From: Vreelandella malpeensis
GTDB lineage: Bacteria; Pseudomonadota; Gammaproteobacteria; Pseudomonadales; Halomonadaceae
Reading direction: 5' to 3'
NCBI RefSeq assembly: GCF_020622355.1
Contig: NZ_WHVL01000001.1
Span: 1 to 64,000, forward strand
Length of the DNA stretch: 64,000 nucleotides
Positions 30,759 to 38,060 of this stretch are shown here, one piece after another; the stretch's first letter is position 1, and the number at the start of each line of letters is the position of its first letter. A model generated the notes under the pieces. It had not been told where the DNA came from and did not search any database. It saw nothing but the letters and a program-made list of their open reading frames with translations. The translations under genes and the position numbers were made by a program.

Positions 30759-32330
30759 ATGTCCAAGCCGCTACTGCTGGTACTGGGCGATCAGCTGACG
30801 CTGTCACTGCCGACGCTCGAAGACGCTCCGACCGATGCGGTCGTGGCGCTGTGCGAAGTGAAGGAAGAAGCGCGCTACGTCCCTCACCACGTCCACAAGA
30901 TCGGCCTGTTTCTGGCCGCCATGCGCCACTTCGCCCGCGAACTCGAACGCAAGGGATTCACCCTGGCCTATAGTCGCCTCGACGATCCCCATAACACCCA
31001 CTCGCTCGTCGAGGAAGCCGAACGACTGGCCAAGCACCACGGCTGTGACGAGATCCGCGTTACCCGTCCGGGCGAGTGGCGCCTCTGGGAAGCGATGCGC
31101 CAGCGCCAAGAGGCTGTCCTGCCCTGGCGCTTGCTCGAGGATACACGCTTTTTCACCACGCCCGCTGATTTCGCCGACTGGATGCGGGGGCGCACTCAGC
31201 CGCGCATGGAGTACTTCTACCGTGAGCAGAGAAAAAGAACCGGACTTTTGATGGAGGGAGACGAGCCGGCGGGCGGGCAGTGGAACTTCGACCATGACAA
31301 TCGCGAGCCCTTGAAGGGCCGCACGCACTTCCCCACCCTGCCCCATCACCATCAGGATGCGACCACCCGCCAGGCCCTGGCGGATGCCGCGCGCCACTTC
31401 CCCGAACACATGGGCGATATCACGAATTTCAACCTGCCGGTGACGCGACGCCAGGCCCTGTCGGATCTCAGGCACTTCATTGCCGAAGCGCTGGCGGACT
31501 TCGGCCGCTATCAGGATGCGATCAGCGACCGCGAGCCCTATCTTTATCACTCGCGGCTGTCGGCGGCGATGAACATCGGCCTGCTCTCGCCTCGGGAGGT
31601 GTGCGAAGCCGCCGAGCGCAGCTATTACGAAAAAGGCGCGCCGATCAACGCCGTCGAAGGCTTCATTCGCCAGATACTGGGCTGGCGGGAGTACGTTCGC
31701 GGGCTCTACTGGACGCAGATGCCCGGCTACAAGCGTGAAAACCGGCTGAACGCCCGCCGCGAACTGCCGTCGTTCTACTGGGATGCGAAGACCGACCTGC
31801 GCTGCATGAACCGAGCCCTGCAGATGACCATCGACAACGCTTACGCCCACCATATTCAGCGACTGATGATCACCGGGAATTTCGCCCTCTTGTGCGGCGT
31901 CAAGCCCGAAGCGCTATGCGACTGGTATCTGGCGGTCTACGCCGATGCCAGCGAGTGGGTCGAGCTTCCCAATACGCTGGGCATGGTGCTGCACGCCGAC
32001 GGCGGGCTGATGGGCTCCAAGCCCTACTGCGCCTCGGGCAAGTACATCGACAGGATGTCGGATCACTGCGCCCAGTGCCGCTACTCTCCCAAGCAACTGA
32101 CCGGCACCCACGCCTGCCCCTTCAACAGCCTTTATTGGCACTTTCTCGAACGCAACGCCGAGCGGTTGCAGGACAACCCGCGCATGAAGCTGATCTATGG
32201 TTCGCTGAACCGAATGAGCGATGAAAAACGTGATGCGATTCGCCAGCAAGCCGAGTCCTTTCTACGCCGGCTCACTCCAGAAAAAGGCTATGGTTTGCCC
32301 TGTCATACCCGAGGATATCAACGCTCATGA
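30759..32330 (+). CDS. FeS-cluster bacterial cryptochrome/(6-4) photolyase (PhrB type)
   Basis: This 523-residue flavoprotein belongs to the FeS-BCP group that repairs (6-4) photoproducts. Four cysteines at 349, 437, 440 and 453 match the spacing of the 4Fe-4S ligands in Agrobacterium PhrB (350, 438, 441, 454). FAD-region motifs include INAVEGFIRQILGWREYVRG, LMITGNFALL and GGLMGSKPYCASGKYI. The group usually binds a ribolumazine antenna and needs Mg2+. The ATG follows a short leader after the palindrome. It is divergent from hemH. Confidence 0.95.
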   Translation: MSKPLLLVLGDQLTLSLPTLEDAPTDAVVALCEVKEEARYVPHHVHKIGLFLAAMRHFARELERKGFTLAYSRLDDPHNTHSLVEEAERLAKHHGCDEIRVTRPGEWRLWEAMRQRQEAVLPWRLLEDTRFFTTPADFADWMRGRTQPRMEYFYREQRKRTGLLMEGDEPAGGQWNFDHDNREPLKGRTHFPTLPHHHQDATTRQALADAARHFPEHMGDITNFNLPVTRRQALSDLRHFIAEALADFGRYQDAISDREPYLYHSRLSAAMNIGLLSPREVCEAAERSYYEKGAPINAVEGFIRQILGWREYVRGLYWTQMPGYKRENRLNARRELPSFYWDAKTDLRCMNRALQMTIDNAYAHHIQRLMITGNFALLCGVKPEALCDWYLAVYADASEWVELPNTLGMVLHADGGLMGSKPYCASGKYIDRMSDHCAQCRYSPKQLTGTHACPFNSLYWHFLERNAERLQDNPRMKLIYGSLNRMSDEKRDAIRQQAESFLRRLTPEKGYGLPCHTRGYQRS

Positions 32331-32592
32331 CATCGCTCGACCCGTTCAAGGCGCGCGCGCCGGTGTGAGCGTTGAGGCGCTGATGGGCAAGCTGCACGTC
32401 GAGAACGCACAAGGAGCTGGTACGTGGCGATAGATGCAAGCCGGGCCCTCCATGTGACGCTGGGCTACCGGCGATGGGTCAGGTTATCGTGTTTACCGGG
32501 CCTGCGCGGCGTATTGAATGCAGGCGACGGCGTGTTTCCCGTTACCGCGTAGGGCTGGGACGCTGGTACGAGAGGGCGACGCGTGCCGGAGA
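32331..32592. other. Unexplained gap after the photolyase, possible gene remnant
   Basis: About 260 bp with no intact gene. An ATG overlapping the photolyase stop (ATGA, 32328) starts a reading frame of only 13 codons (MTSLDPFKARAPV), then stops. Coding-like composition continues in other frames. This looks like either a degraded downstream gene or a non-coding spacer; no family was recognised. Confidence 0.3.
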
Positions 32593-32895
32593 CTAGAACA
32601 CCAGCGGCATGCGCGAGGTGAGTGGCTCGCTGTAATGTGCATCGCGGCCGATCATTTCGTCGTGGGGTACGTGCTGTACCAGATAGGCGCGGTGGATACC
32701 GGCGCGGGCCAGTTCCAGGTAGACGTCGTCCAACGCACGAAACAGCATCGGCTTGCCGCGCTGGGTGAGCATGTGGCGAGCGCCTTCCATATCTTCAAGT
32801 TCTACCTGGTAGAAGCGGCTACCCGAATGAGTGATGACGCGAATTTCAAAGTTGCCGGAGCCTTCGACGAAGGCTTTCAATTGGTTCAGTTCCAT
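32593..32895 (-). CDS. DUF6482-family conserved protein
   Basis: This 100-residue protein has the pattern of the DUF6482 family: a short N-terminal helix, beta strands with EIRVITHSGSRFYQVEL, then RGKPMLFRALDDVY and the conserved ending HVPHDEMIG. The ATG at 32895 follows GGAGG. The function is unknown. The gene is alone, between the photolyase and another small gene. Confidence 0.75.
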   Translation of the reverse strand: MELNQLKAFVEGSGNFEIRVITHSGSRFYQVELEDMEGARHMLTQRGKPMLFRALDDVYLELARAGIHRAYLVQHVPHDEMIGRDAHYSEPLTSRMPLVF

Positions 32896-33048
32896 GGATC
32901 CCTCCAAGTTATTGGTCGTCATGAGTCACAGAGTGACCGCTCGATGTGACACTCGTGTTACCCGTTTCATAACAGTAGCGCAAAGCATCAACGTCGCGCC
33001 AACGCGTTAGGACGGCTCACAAGCCGAAGAGTTCCTGACCGCTCGGTT

Positions 33049-33077
33049 AAAAAAGAGCGCATCCTCAGGATGCGCTC
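33049..33077 (-). terminator. Rho-independent terminator downstream of the 98-residue protein gene
   Basis: On the minus strand a perfect 10-bp stem GAGCGCATCC / GGATGCGCTC with a 3-nt loop is followed by six T. Confidence 0.9.
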
Positions 33078-33113
33078 GTACAGGATCGCTGGCACTGGGT
33101 CATTGATACTGGG

Positions 33114-33410
33114 TCACTGGTACTGCGAAGGATCGATCGCCTTGCCCAGCGAGTTACGGTCGATCCAGTTGCCGCCCTTGGTCTCCTTGTAGCGAAACAC
33201 CACCTTGTCGCCCACGACCACGGGGAGCTCGGCATCCTCGGTCTGGTAGCTGAAGGTTTCACCGTTGACCACCAGAAAATAACGGTAGAGATCCGGCATG
33301 CCCAGCCACTCCTTGAACGGCCCTTCGCGCTCGAGCGATTCGAGCTCGCCGCGCCCCTCGAGCTTAGGAAGCCGCTTGCGGTTGCCCCGCCTGAAACCAC
33401 CACCTGCCAT
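33114..33410 (-). CDS. Conserved hypothetical protein, 98 residues
   Basis: I do not recognise a named family. The protein has a basic Gly/Arg-rich start (MAGGGFRRGNRKRLPKLEG), then a beta-rich part with YFLVVNGETFSYQTED and VVVGDKVVFRYKETKGGNW. The ATG follows AAGGAG and a strong terminator follows, so it is very likely expressed. It lies 50 bp downstream of dnaB on the same strand and could be co-transcribed. Confidence 0.75.
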   Translation of the reverse strand: MAGGGFRRGNRKRLPKLEGRGELESLEREGPFKEWLGMPDLYRYFLVVNGETFSYQTEDAELPVVVGDKVVFRYKETKGGNWIDRNSLGKAIDPSQYQ

Positions 33411-33460
33411 GTACTGCTCCTTCGTGTCATACGTTGAATGATACGTGCTCGATGCCGACG

Positions 33461-34846
33461 CTATTCGCCGAACGTCCCGCCGTAGCTGTCCGGCGCCAGG
33501 TCTTCGAAGCGCGTGTACTTGCCGATGAACGCCATGTGCACGGTGCCGATCGGGCCGTTACGCTGCTTGCCGATGATCAGCTCGGCCAGGCCCTGGTTGT
33601 CCGGGTTGTCCGGGTTGTAGACCTCGTCGCGGTAGACGAAGGCGATGACGTCGGCATCCTGCTCGATGGCACCGGATTCACGCAGATCCGACATGACCGG
33701 GCGCTTGTTGGGGCGCTGCTCCAGCGAGCGGTTGAGCTGGGAGAGCGCCACCACCGGGCAGCCGAACTCCTTGGCCAGGCCCTTGAGCGAGCGCGAGATT
33801 TCCGATATCTCGCCGGTGCGGTTCTCGGAGAAGCCGGGAATCTGCATCAGCTGAAGATAGTCGATCATGATCAGGGCCATGTTGCCGTGCTCGCGAACGA
33901 TACGCCGGATGCGCGAGCGCATCTCGTTGGGCGAGAGCGCGGCGGTATCGTCGATGAACAGCTGCTTGTCCTTCAAGAGATTGACCGCCGAGGTCAGGCG
34001 CGGCCAATCCTCGTCCTCGAGCTGGCCCGAGCGCACTCGGGTCTGGTCGATGCGCCCAAGCGACGAGAGCATCCTGAGCATCAAGGATTCCGCAGGCATC
34101 TCCATGGAGAACACCATCACCGGCTTGTCGCTCGAGATCACCGCGTGCTCCACCAGGTTCATGGCGAAGGTGGTCTTACCCATCGACGGGCGCCCGGCAA
34201 TGATCACCAGATCCGAGGGCTGCCAACCCGAGGTCATCTCGTCGAGATCGCGAAACCCGGAGGAGAGTCCGGTCATCTCGCCTTTCATGTTGAACAGCTC
34301 GTCGATGCGATCGACGGCCTTGGTGAGAAGCTCGCTCATGCCGATCGGCCCGCCGGTCTTGGGGCGCTCCTCGGCGATCTGGAATACCAGCCGTTCGGCT
34401 TCGTTCAGAAGCTCATCCGCCGGCCGCCCCTGGGGCGAGAAGGCGCCGTCGGCGATCTGGTTGGCCGCGCGGATCAGCTTGCGAAGGGTGGCCCGCTCGC
34501 GCACGATATCCGCGTAGGCGCGAATGTTGCTCGCCGACGGCGTGTTGCGGGCAAGCTCGGCGAGAAAGCCGAGCCCGCCGACGCTGTCGAGCTGATCGCG
34601 GGCTTCAAGGGCTTCCGAGAGCGTCACCACGTCCAGAGGCTGGCTCGACTCCGCCAGGTGAATCATCACGTTGAACACCAGGCGATGCTCGTAGCGGTAG
34701 AAATCGTCCGCCACCAGGCGCTCGGATACACTGTCCCAGGCCTGGTTGTCCAGCATCAGACCGCCCAGCACCGACTGCTCCGCCTCGAGCGAGTGCGGCG
34801 GCAGCTTCAGCGCGGCGGTTTCCTTGTCCGCGGAGGGCTCCTCCAT
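33461..34846 (-). CDS. dnaB: Replicative DNA helicase DnaB
   Basis: This 461-residue hexameric helicase unwinds DNA at the replication fork. The N-terminal domain starts LPPHSLEAEQSVLGGLML. The RecA-like C-terminal domain has Walker A AGRPSMGKTT, MIDYLQLM (Walker B) and the arginine finger region around SDLRESGAIEQDAD. No intein is present. The ATG follows AAGGAG. It belongs to the rpsF-rpsR-DUF2232-rplI-dnaB gene order common in gammaproteobacteria. Confidence 0.97.
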   Translation of the reverse strand: MEEPSADKETAALKLPPHSLEAEQSVLGGLMLDNQAWDSVSERLVADDFYRYEHRLVFNVMIHLAESSQPLDVVTLSEALEARDQLDSVGGLGFLAELARNTPSASNIRAYADIVRERATLRKLIRAANQIADGAFSPQGRPADELLNEAERLVFQIAEERPKTGGPIGMSELLTKAVDRIDELFNMKGEMTGLSSGFRDLDEMTSGWQPSDLVIIAGRPSMGKTTFAMNLVEHAVISSDKPVMVFSMEMPAESLMLRMLSSLGRIDQTRVRSGQLEDEDWPRLTSAVNLLKDKQLFIDDTAALSPNEMRSRIRRIVREHGNMALIMIDYLQLMQIPGFSENRTGEISEISRSLKGLAKEFGCPVVALSQLNRSLEQRPNKRPVMSDLRESGAIEQDADVIAFVYRDEVYNPDNPDNQGLAELIIGKQRNGPIGTVHMAFIGKYTRFEDLAPDSYGGTFGE

Positions 34847-35010
34847 GGCGGGCTCCTTTCAAAAAGCGTAGACCTGCGATGACCACGGGATCGACATCTT
34901 AATCAATAGGCGCCCTCGCCTGCCAGCGTCGAAGGCGCTCCGGCTCGGTTTTCGAAAACGCGCCGCTTTCGAAAACCGATCCACACAGCGAATCCATGGA
35001 ACCACCCCAC

Positions 35011-35042
35011 AAAACAAAGGGCGCGGGAAGACCCGCGCCCTT
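35011..35042 (-). terminator. Rho-independent terminator of the rpsF-rplI operon
   Basis: On the minus strand an 11-bp stem AAGGGCGCGGG / CCCGCGCCCTT with a 4-nt loop is followed by TTTGTTTTG. It lies about 25 nt after the rplI stop and separates it from dnaB. Confidence 0.88.
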
Positions 35043-35065
35043 CGGCACAACTGGAAGCGACCGTC

Positions 35066-35512
35066 TTACTCGGCCACTACCACCACGCGTACCACGGCAT
35101 CCACTTCGGCATGCAGGTGCAGGGCGATGTCGTATTCGCCGGTCTGGCGAATCGGGCCCTGCGGCATGCGGACTTCGCTCTTGGCGACGTCGATACCGGC
35201 GGAAGAGATCGCATCGGCCAGGTCACGCGGACCGATCGAGCCGAACAGCTTGCCTTCGTCACCCGCTTTGGAGACCAGCGACAGTTCGATGTCGTTGAGC
35301 TGCTCTGCGCGCGCTTCGGCTTCTGCCTTGCGCTCGGCGGCCTGAGCTTCGAGCTCGGCGCGCTGTGCTTCGAACGCTTCCACGTTCTCTTTGGTCGCCG
35401 GTACGGCCAGGCCGTACGGTACCAGGTAGTTACGACCGTAACCGGGCTTGACGGTGACCTTGTCACCCAGGCCGCCCAGCTTACCAATGTTGTCGAGCAG
35501 AATGACTTCCAT
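35066..35512 (-). CDS. rplI: 50S ribosomal protein L9
   Basis: This 148-residue protein has the N-terminal rRNA-binding domain ([32 protein letters not shown] split at the Gly-rich turn), a long connecting helix rich in Ala/Glu (residues 45-75) and a C-terminal domain. Length and architecture match L9. It follows the DUF2232 gene in the ribosomal operon. Confidence 0.98.
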   Translation of the reverse strand: MEVILLDNIGKLGGLGDKVTVKPGYGRNYLVPYGLAVPATKENVEAFEAQRAELEAQAAERKAEAEARAEQLNDIELSLVSKAGDEGKLFGSIGPRDLADAISSAGIDVAKSEVRMPQGPIRQTGEYDIALHLHAEVDAVVRVVVVAE

Positions 35513-35527
35513 CTCGTAAACCTCTAG

Positions 35528-36379
35528 TCAATTGCTGCGGGCAAGGCGTGCGCGAACGTTCGCGAATGTATCAATCAGCCCCAACAGCAGCACAATGAGA
35601 ATCGTGGGCAAGGTTGTGATCAGCAGTACGTAGAAGACCGCCAGCCACAGCCCGTTCATCCCCTTTAATCCAATAAACCCGTGCACCAGCGCGATACCCG
35701 CTATCAAAAGCGGCACCCAGCCGACGACCAGCAGTGCCTCACCGCCGAGCAAGACGCCCGCCACGCTCAGAATCATGAGCAGAGCAAGCTCCTTGGGGCT
35801 CAGGCGCAGCGCGTGAAACTCTTCACGAAAGCCGCCGGGGTTATAAAGCCCCGCCTGCCAGCTGCGCCCCAGTGCCAGACACGCAATGGCGGCGAGCAGC
35901 ACGATCAGGCCGGTCACCCCGCCCACCACCATCGCGGCGAGCGCCTGGGTGTCGTAGCCTTGCCGCGCGAACTCGTCGAGCATGCCGTCCACTTCCGCCG
36001 AACTCTGGCGAAGCTGCTCGAGCATTAGCTCCGAGCCCCCGGGCGGGCTGAACACTCCCAGTTGCACCATGAAGGCGCAGGCCAGGGTCCCGATGATCAG
36101 CGCCTCGCTCCAGCGCATGCGCTCGCGCAGGACGACGGCCATCAGCGTGACCAGCAGAACGCTTGCCAGCGGTATCACATCGCCCTGCATCCACCAGAAA
36201 CCGGCGGGCAAGGCAGCCGCGAGAATCACCGGCAAGGCCGGTGCAAAGCCGCGGCGCAGGGTCACCAGAGCCGCAATGGCCGCGCCCAGCCAGAATAGCC
36301 AGGGCACGAGCGTTGCCAGCGCCGCCACGCCAATGGCGTAGGGCGTCTTCTGCATCAGCCATCGCGCCAGTGCCAGCAT
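35528..36379 (-). CDS. DUF2232-type membrane protein
   Basis: This 283-residue protein has about eight hydrophobic segments and the C-terminal LLGLIDTFANVRARL tail. Proteins of this type sit between rpsR and rplI in many gammaproteobacteria. The function is unknown. The ATG at 36379 directly follows an in-frame GTG; there is no strong ribosome site, so translation is probably coupled to rpsR, which ends 12 bp upstream. Confidence 0.82.
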   Translation of the reverse strand: MLALARWLMQKTPYAIGVAALATLVPWLFWLGAAIAALVTLRRGFAPALPVILAAALPAGFWWMQGDVIPLASVLLVTLMAVVLRERMRWSEALIIGTLACAFMVQLGVFSPPGGSELMLEQLRQSSAEVDGMLDEFARQGYDTQALAAMVVGGVTGLIVLLAAIACLALGRSWQAGLYNPGGFREEFHALRLSPKELALLMILSVAGVLLGGEALLVVGWVPLLIAGIALVHGFIGLKGMNGLWLAVFYVLLITTLPTILIVLLLGLIDTFANVRARLARSN

Positions 36380-36391
36380 CACGTCAAGCGC

Positions 36392-36619
36392 TTACTGGTG
36401 GCTATCGGAGTAGGGCAGCAGTGCCAGGTAGCGCGAACGCTTGATCGCGGTCGCCAGCTGGCGCTGGTAGCGTGCTTTAGTGCCGGTGATACGGCTCGGA
36501 ACGATCTTGCCGGTTTCGGTGATGTAAGCCTTCAGCGTATCCAGATCCTTGTAGTCGATCTGCTTGACGCCTTCAGCGGTGAAGCGGCAAAACTTGCGGC
36601 GACGGAAAAAACGTGCCAT
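36392..36619 (-). CDS. rpsR: 30S ribosomal protein S18
   Basis: This 75-residue protein has [22 protein letters not shown] at the N-terminus and [28 protein letters not shown], which define S18. The single Cys in KFCRF is the position seen in zinc-independent forms. The ATG follows AAGGAG. It pairs with S6 on the ribosome. Confidence 0.98.
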   Translation of the reverse strand: MARFFRRRKFCRFTAEGVKQIDYKDLDTLKAYITETGKIVPSRITGTKARYQRQLATAIKRSRYLALLPYSDSHQ

Positions 36620-36653
36620 GGAGTAGCTCCTTCAATACGTGCGGTGGATAAAC

Positions 36654-37034
36654 TTAGGCAGTTTCTTCGGTTTCGACGTCGCGCGGCTTGTCTTCGCGAC
36701 GCGGACGCTTCTCTTCTGCCGGCTTCATCATCGGAGACGCTTCGGTGATCGCTTCCTTGCAGCGAACCACGAGGCTACGGATGATGGCATCGTTGAAACG
36801 GAAGATGTTCTCGATCTCTTCCAGGGTTTCACCGCTGCACTCGACGTTCATCAGCACGTAGTGAGCTTTGTGGATCTTGTTGATCGGGTAGGCCAGGTGA
36901 CGGCGGCCCCAATCTTCAAGGCGATGCACGGTGCCGGCGTTCTCGGTCACGATGCTGGTGTAGCGCTCGACCATAGCCGGCACTTGCTCGCTCTGATCCG
37001 GGTGGACCATGAACACGATTTCGTAATGACGCAT
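36654..37034 (-). CDS. rpsF: 30S ribosomal protein S6
   Basis: This 126-residue protein starts [19 protein letters not shown] and contains [19 protein letters not shown], the S6 core. The C-terminal 25 residues are a basic-acidic tail ([18 protein letters not shown]) of the type modified by RimK in some bacteria, ending in Ala rather than Glu. The ATG at 37034 follows AAGGAG. It is the first gene of the ribosomal operon. Confidence 0.98.
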   Translation of the reverse strand: MRHYEIVFMVHPDQSEQVPAMVERYTSIVTENAGTVHRLEDWGRRHLAYPINKIHKAHYVLMNVECSGETLEEIENIFRFNDAIIRSLVVRCKEAITEASPMMKPAEEKRPRREDKPRDVETEETA

Positions 37035-37056
37035 GGAATCTCCTTGCGGTTTGACA

Positions 37057-37098
37057 GCTTCCGGTGCGTGCTGGCCGTGGCCGGCATGGCAGGGAAGC
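37057..37098 (-). promoter_or_regulatory. rpsF leader hairpin, candidate S6:S18 autoregulatory site
   Basis: On the minus strand GCTTCC pairs with GGAAGC around an inner stem GCCG-GCCA-CGGC. An internal loop on the 3' side contains CACGCACC. It lies 23 nt upstream of the rpsF start. In many bacteria the S6:S18 complex binds a bulged hairpin with a conserved CCG in this place. The match to that motif is only approximate. Confidence 0.35.
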
Positions 37099-37256
37099 AA
37101 GGAGTTGACTGAAATGCCTGCCGGTTCGATCTCCGGATTCCGGCTCATCGAACGTCAGGCATCAAGCAGAACTTCGTTCAGAACTTTCATCGCGTGGGAC
37201 GAACCCACGCCGCCCGTGACGAATCGACGGGCGTGCGCATTCTAGAAGGGACGCGG

Positions 37257-38060
37257 TCAACTTGCAAGCTGGCGCTGGCGAACCGCCTCGAACAGACAGA
37301 TACCGGCGGCGACCGAAACGTTGAGGCTCGACACCTGCCCCGCCATGGGAAGCTTTGCCAGATGATCACACCCTTCGCGGGTGAGCCGGCGCATGCCCTT
37401 GCCCTCGGCGCCCATCACCAGAGCCGTCGGCCCCTTGAAATCGAGCTCGAAAAGCGACGCTTCGGCCTCGCCGGCGGTGCCGGTGATCCAGACGCCGAAC
37501 TCCTTGAGCTTGGCAAGCGTTCGCGACAGGTTCGTCACCTGATACACCGGCACCACTTCCGCCGCGCCACAGGCGACCTTGCGCACCGTGGCGTTAAGCG
37601 GCGCGGCGTTGTCCTTGGCGACGATCACGCCGTGGGCGCCGGCGGCATCGGCGCTACGCAGGCAGGCGCCGAAGTTGTGGACGTCGGTCACGCCGTCGAG
37701 CACAAGATAAAGCGGCGGCGTCACCGCCTGCCAGGCACGCAGCTTGAGCCACAGGGACTCCTCTCCTTCCGGGGTAAGCGGCGAACAGAACGCTACCACG
37801 CCCTGATGGGCGGCGCCCCCCGTCAGTTGATCGAGCACCTCGCGCGGCTGCTCCTTGAGCCGGGCGCCTTTTGCCCGCGCCCGCTCGATCAGAAGGTTCA
37901 GGCGTCTGCCCGCCCCCTGCTGGACCCACAGCTCGCGGGGCGCCTCGCCCCGCTCGAGCAGGCTTTCGAGGGCGTGAACGCCGTAGACCTCCTCGAGGCC
38001 TTCCGGCGCGCGAACGCTGGTGCGCGAACCACCGCGCCTGGAGACTGACTTCATGCTCAT
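37257..38060 (-). CDS. rlmB: 23S rRNA (guanosine-2251-2'-O)-methyltransferase RlmB
   Basis: This 267-residue SpoU-class methyltransferase modifies G2251 in the peptidyl-transferase region. It has an N-terminal L30e-like substrate-binding domain (EEVYGVHALESLLERG) and a knot domain with VTDVHNFGACLRSADAAGAHG, VMGAEGKGMRRL and SSLNVSVAAGICLFEA, the SAM-binding motifs. The ATG overlaps the rnr stop by 4 bp. An alternative ATG lies two codons in. Confidence 0.96.
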   Translation of the reverse strand: MSMKSVSRRGGSRTSVRAPEGLEEVYGVHALESLLERGEAPRELWVQQGAGRRLNLLIERARAKGARLKEQPREVLDQLTGGAAHQGVVAFCSPLTPEGEESLWLKLRAWQAVTPPLYLVLDGVTDVHNFGACLRSADAAGAHGVIVAKDNAAPLNATVRKVACGAAEVVPVYQVTNLSRTLAKLKEFGVWITGTAGEAEASLFELDFKGPTALVMGAEGKGMRRLTREGCDHLAKLPMAGQVSSLNVSVAAGICLFEAVRQRQLAS

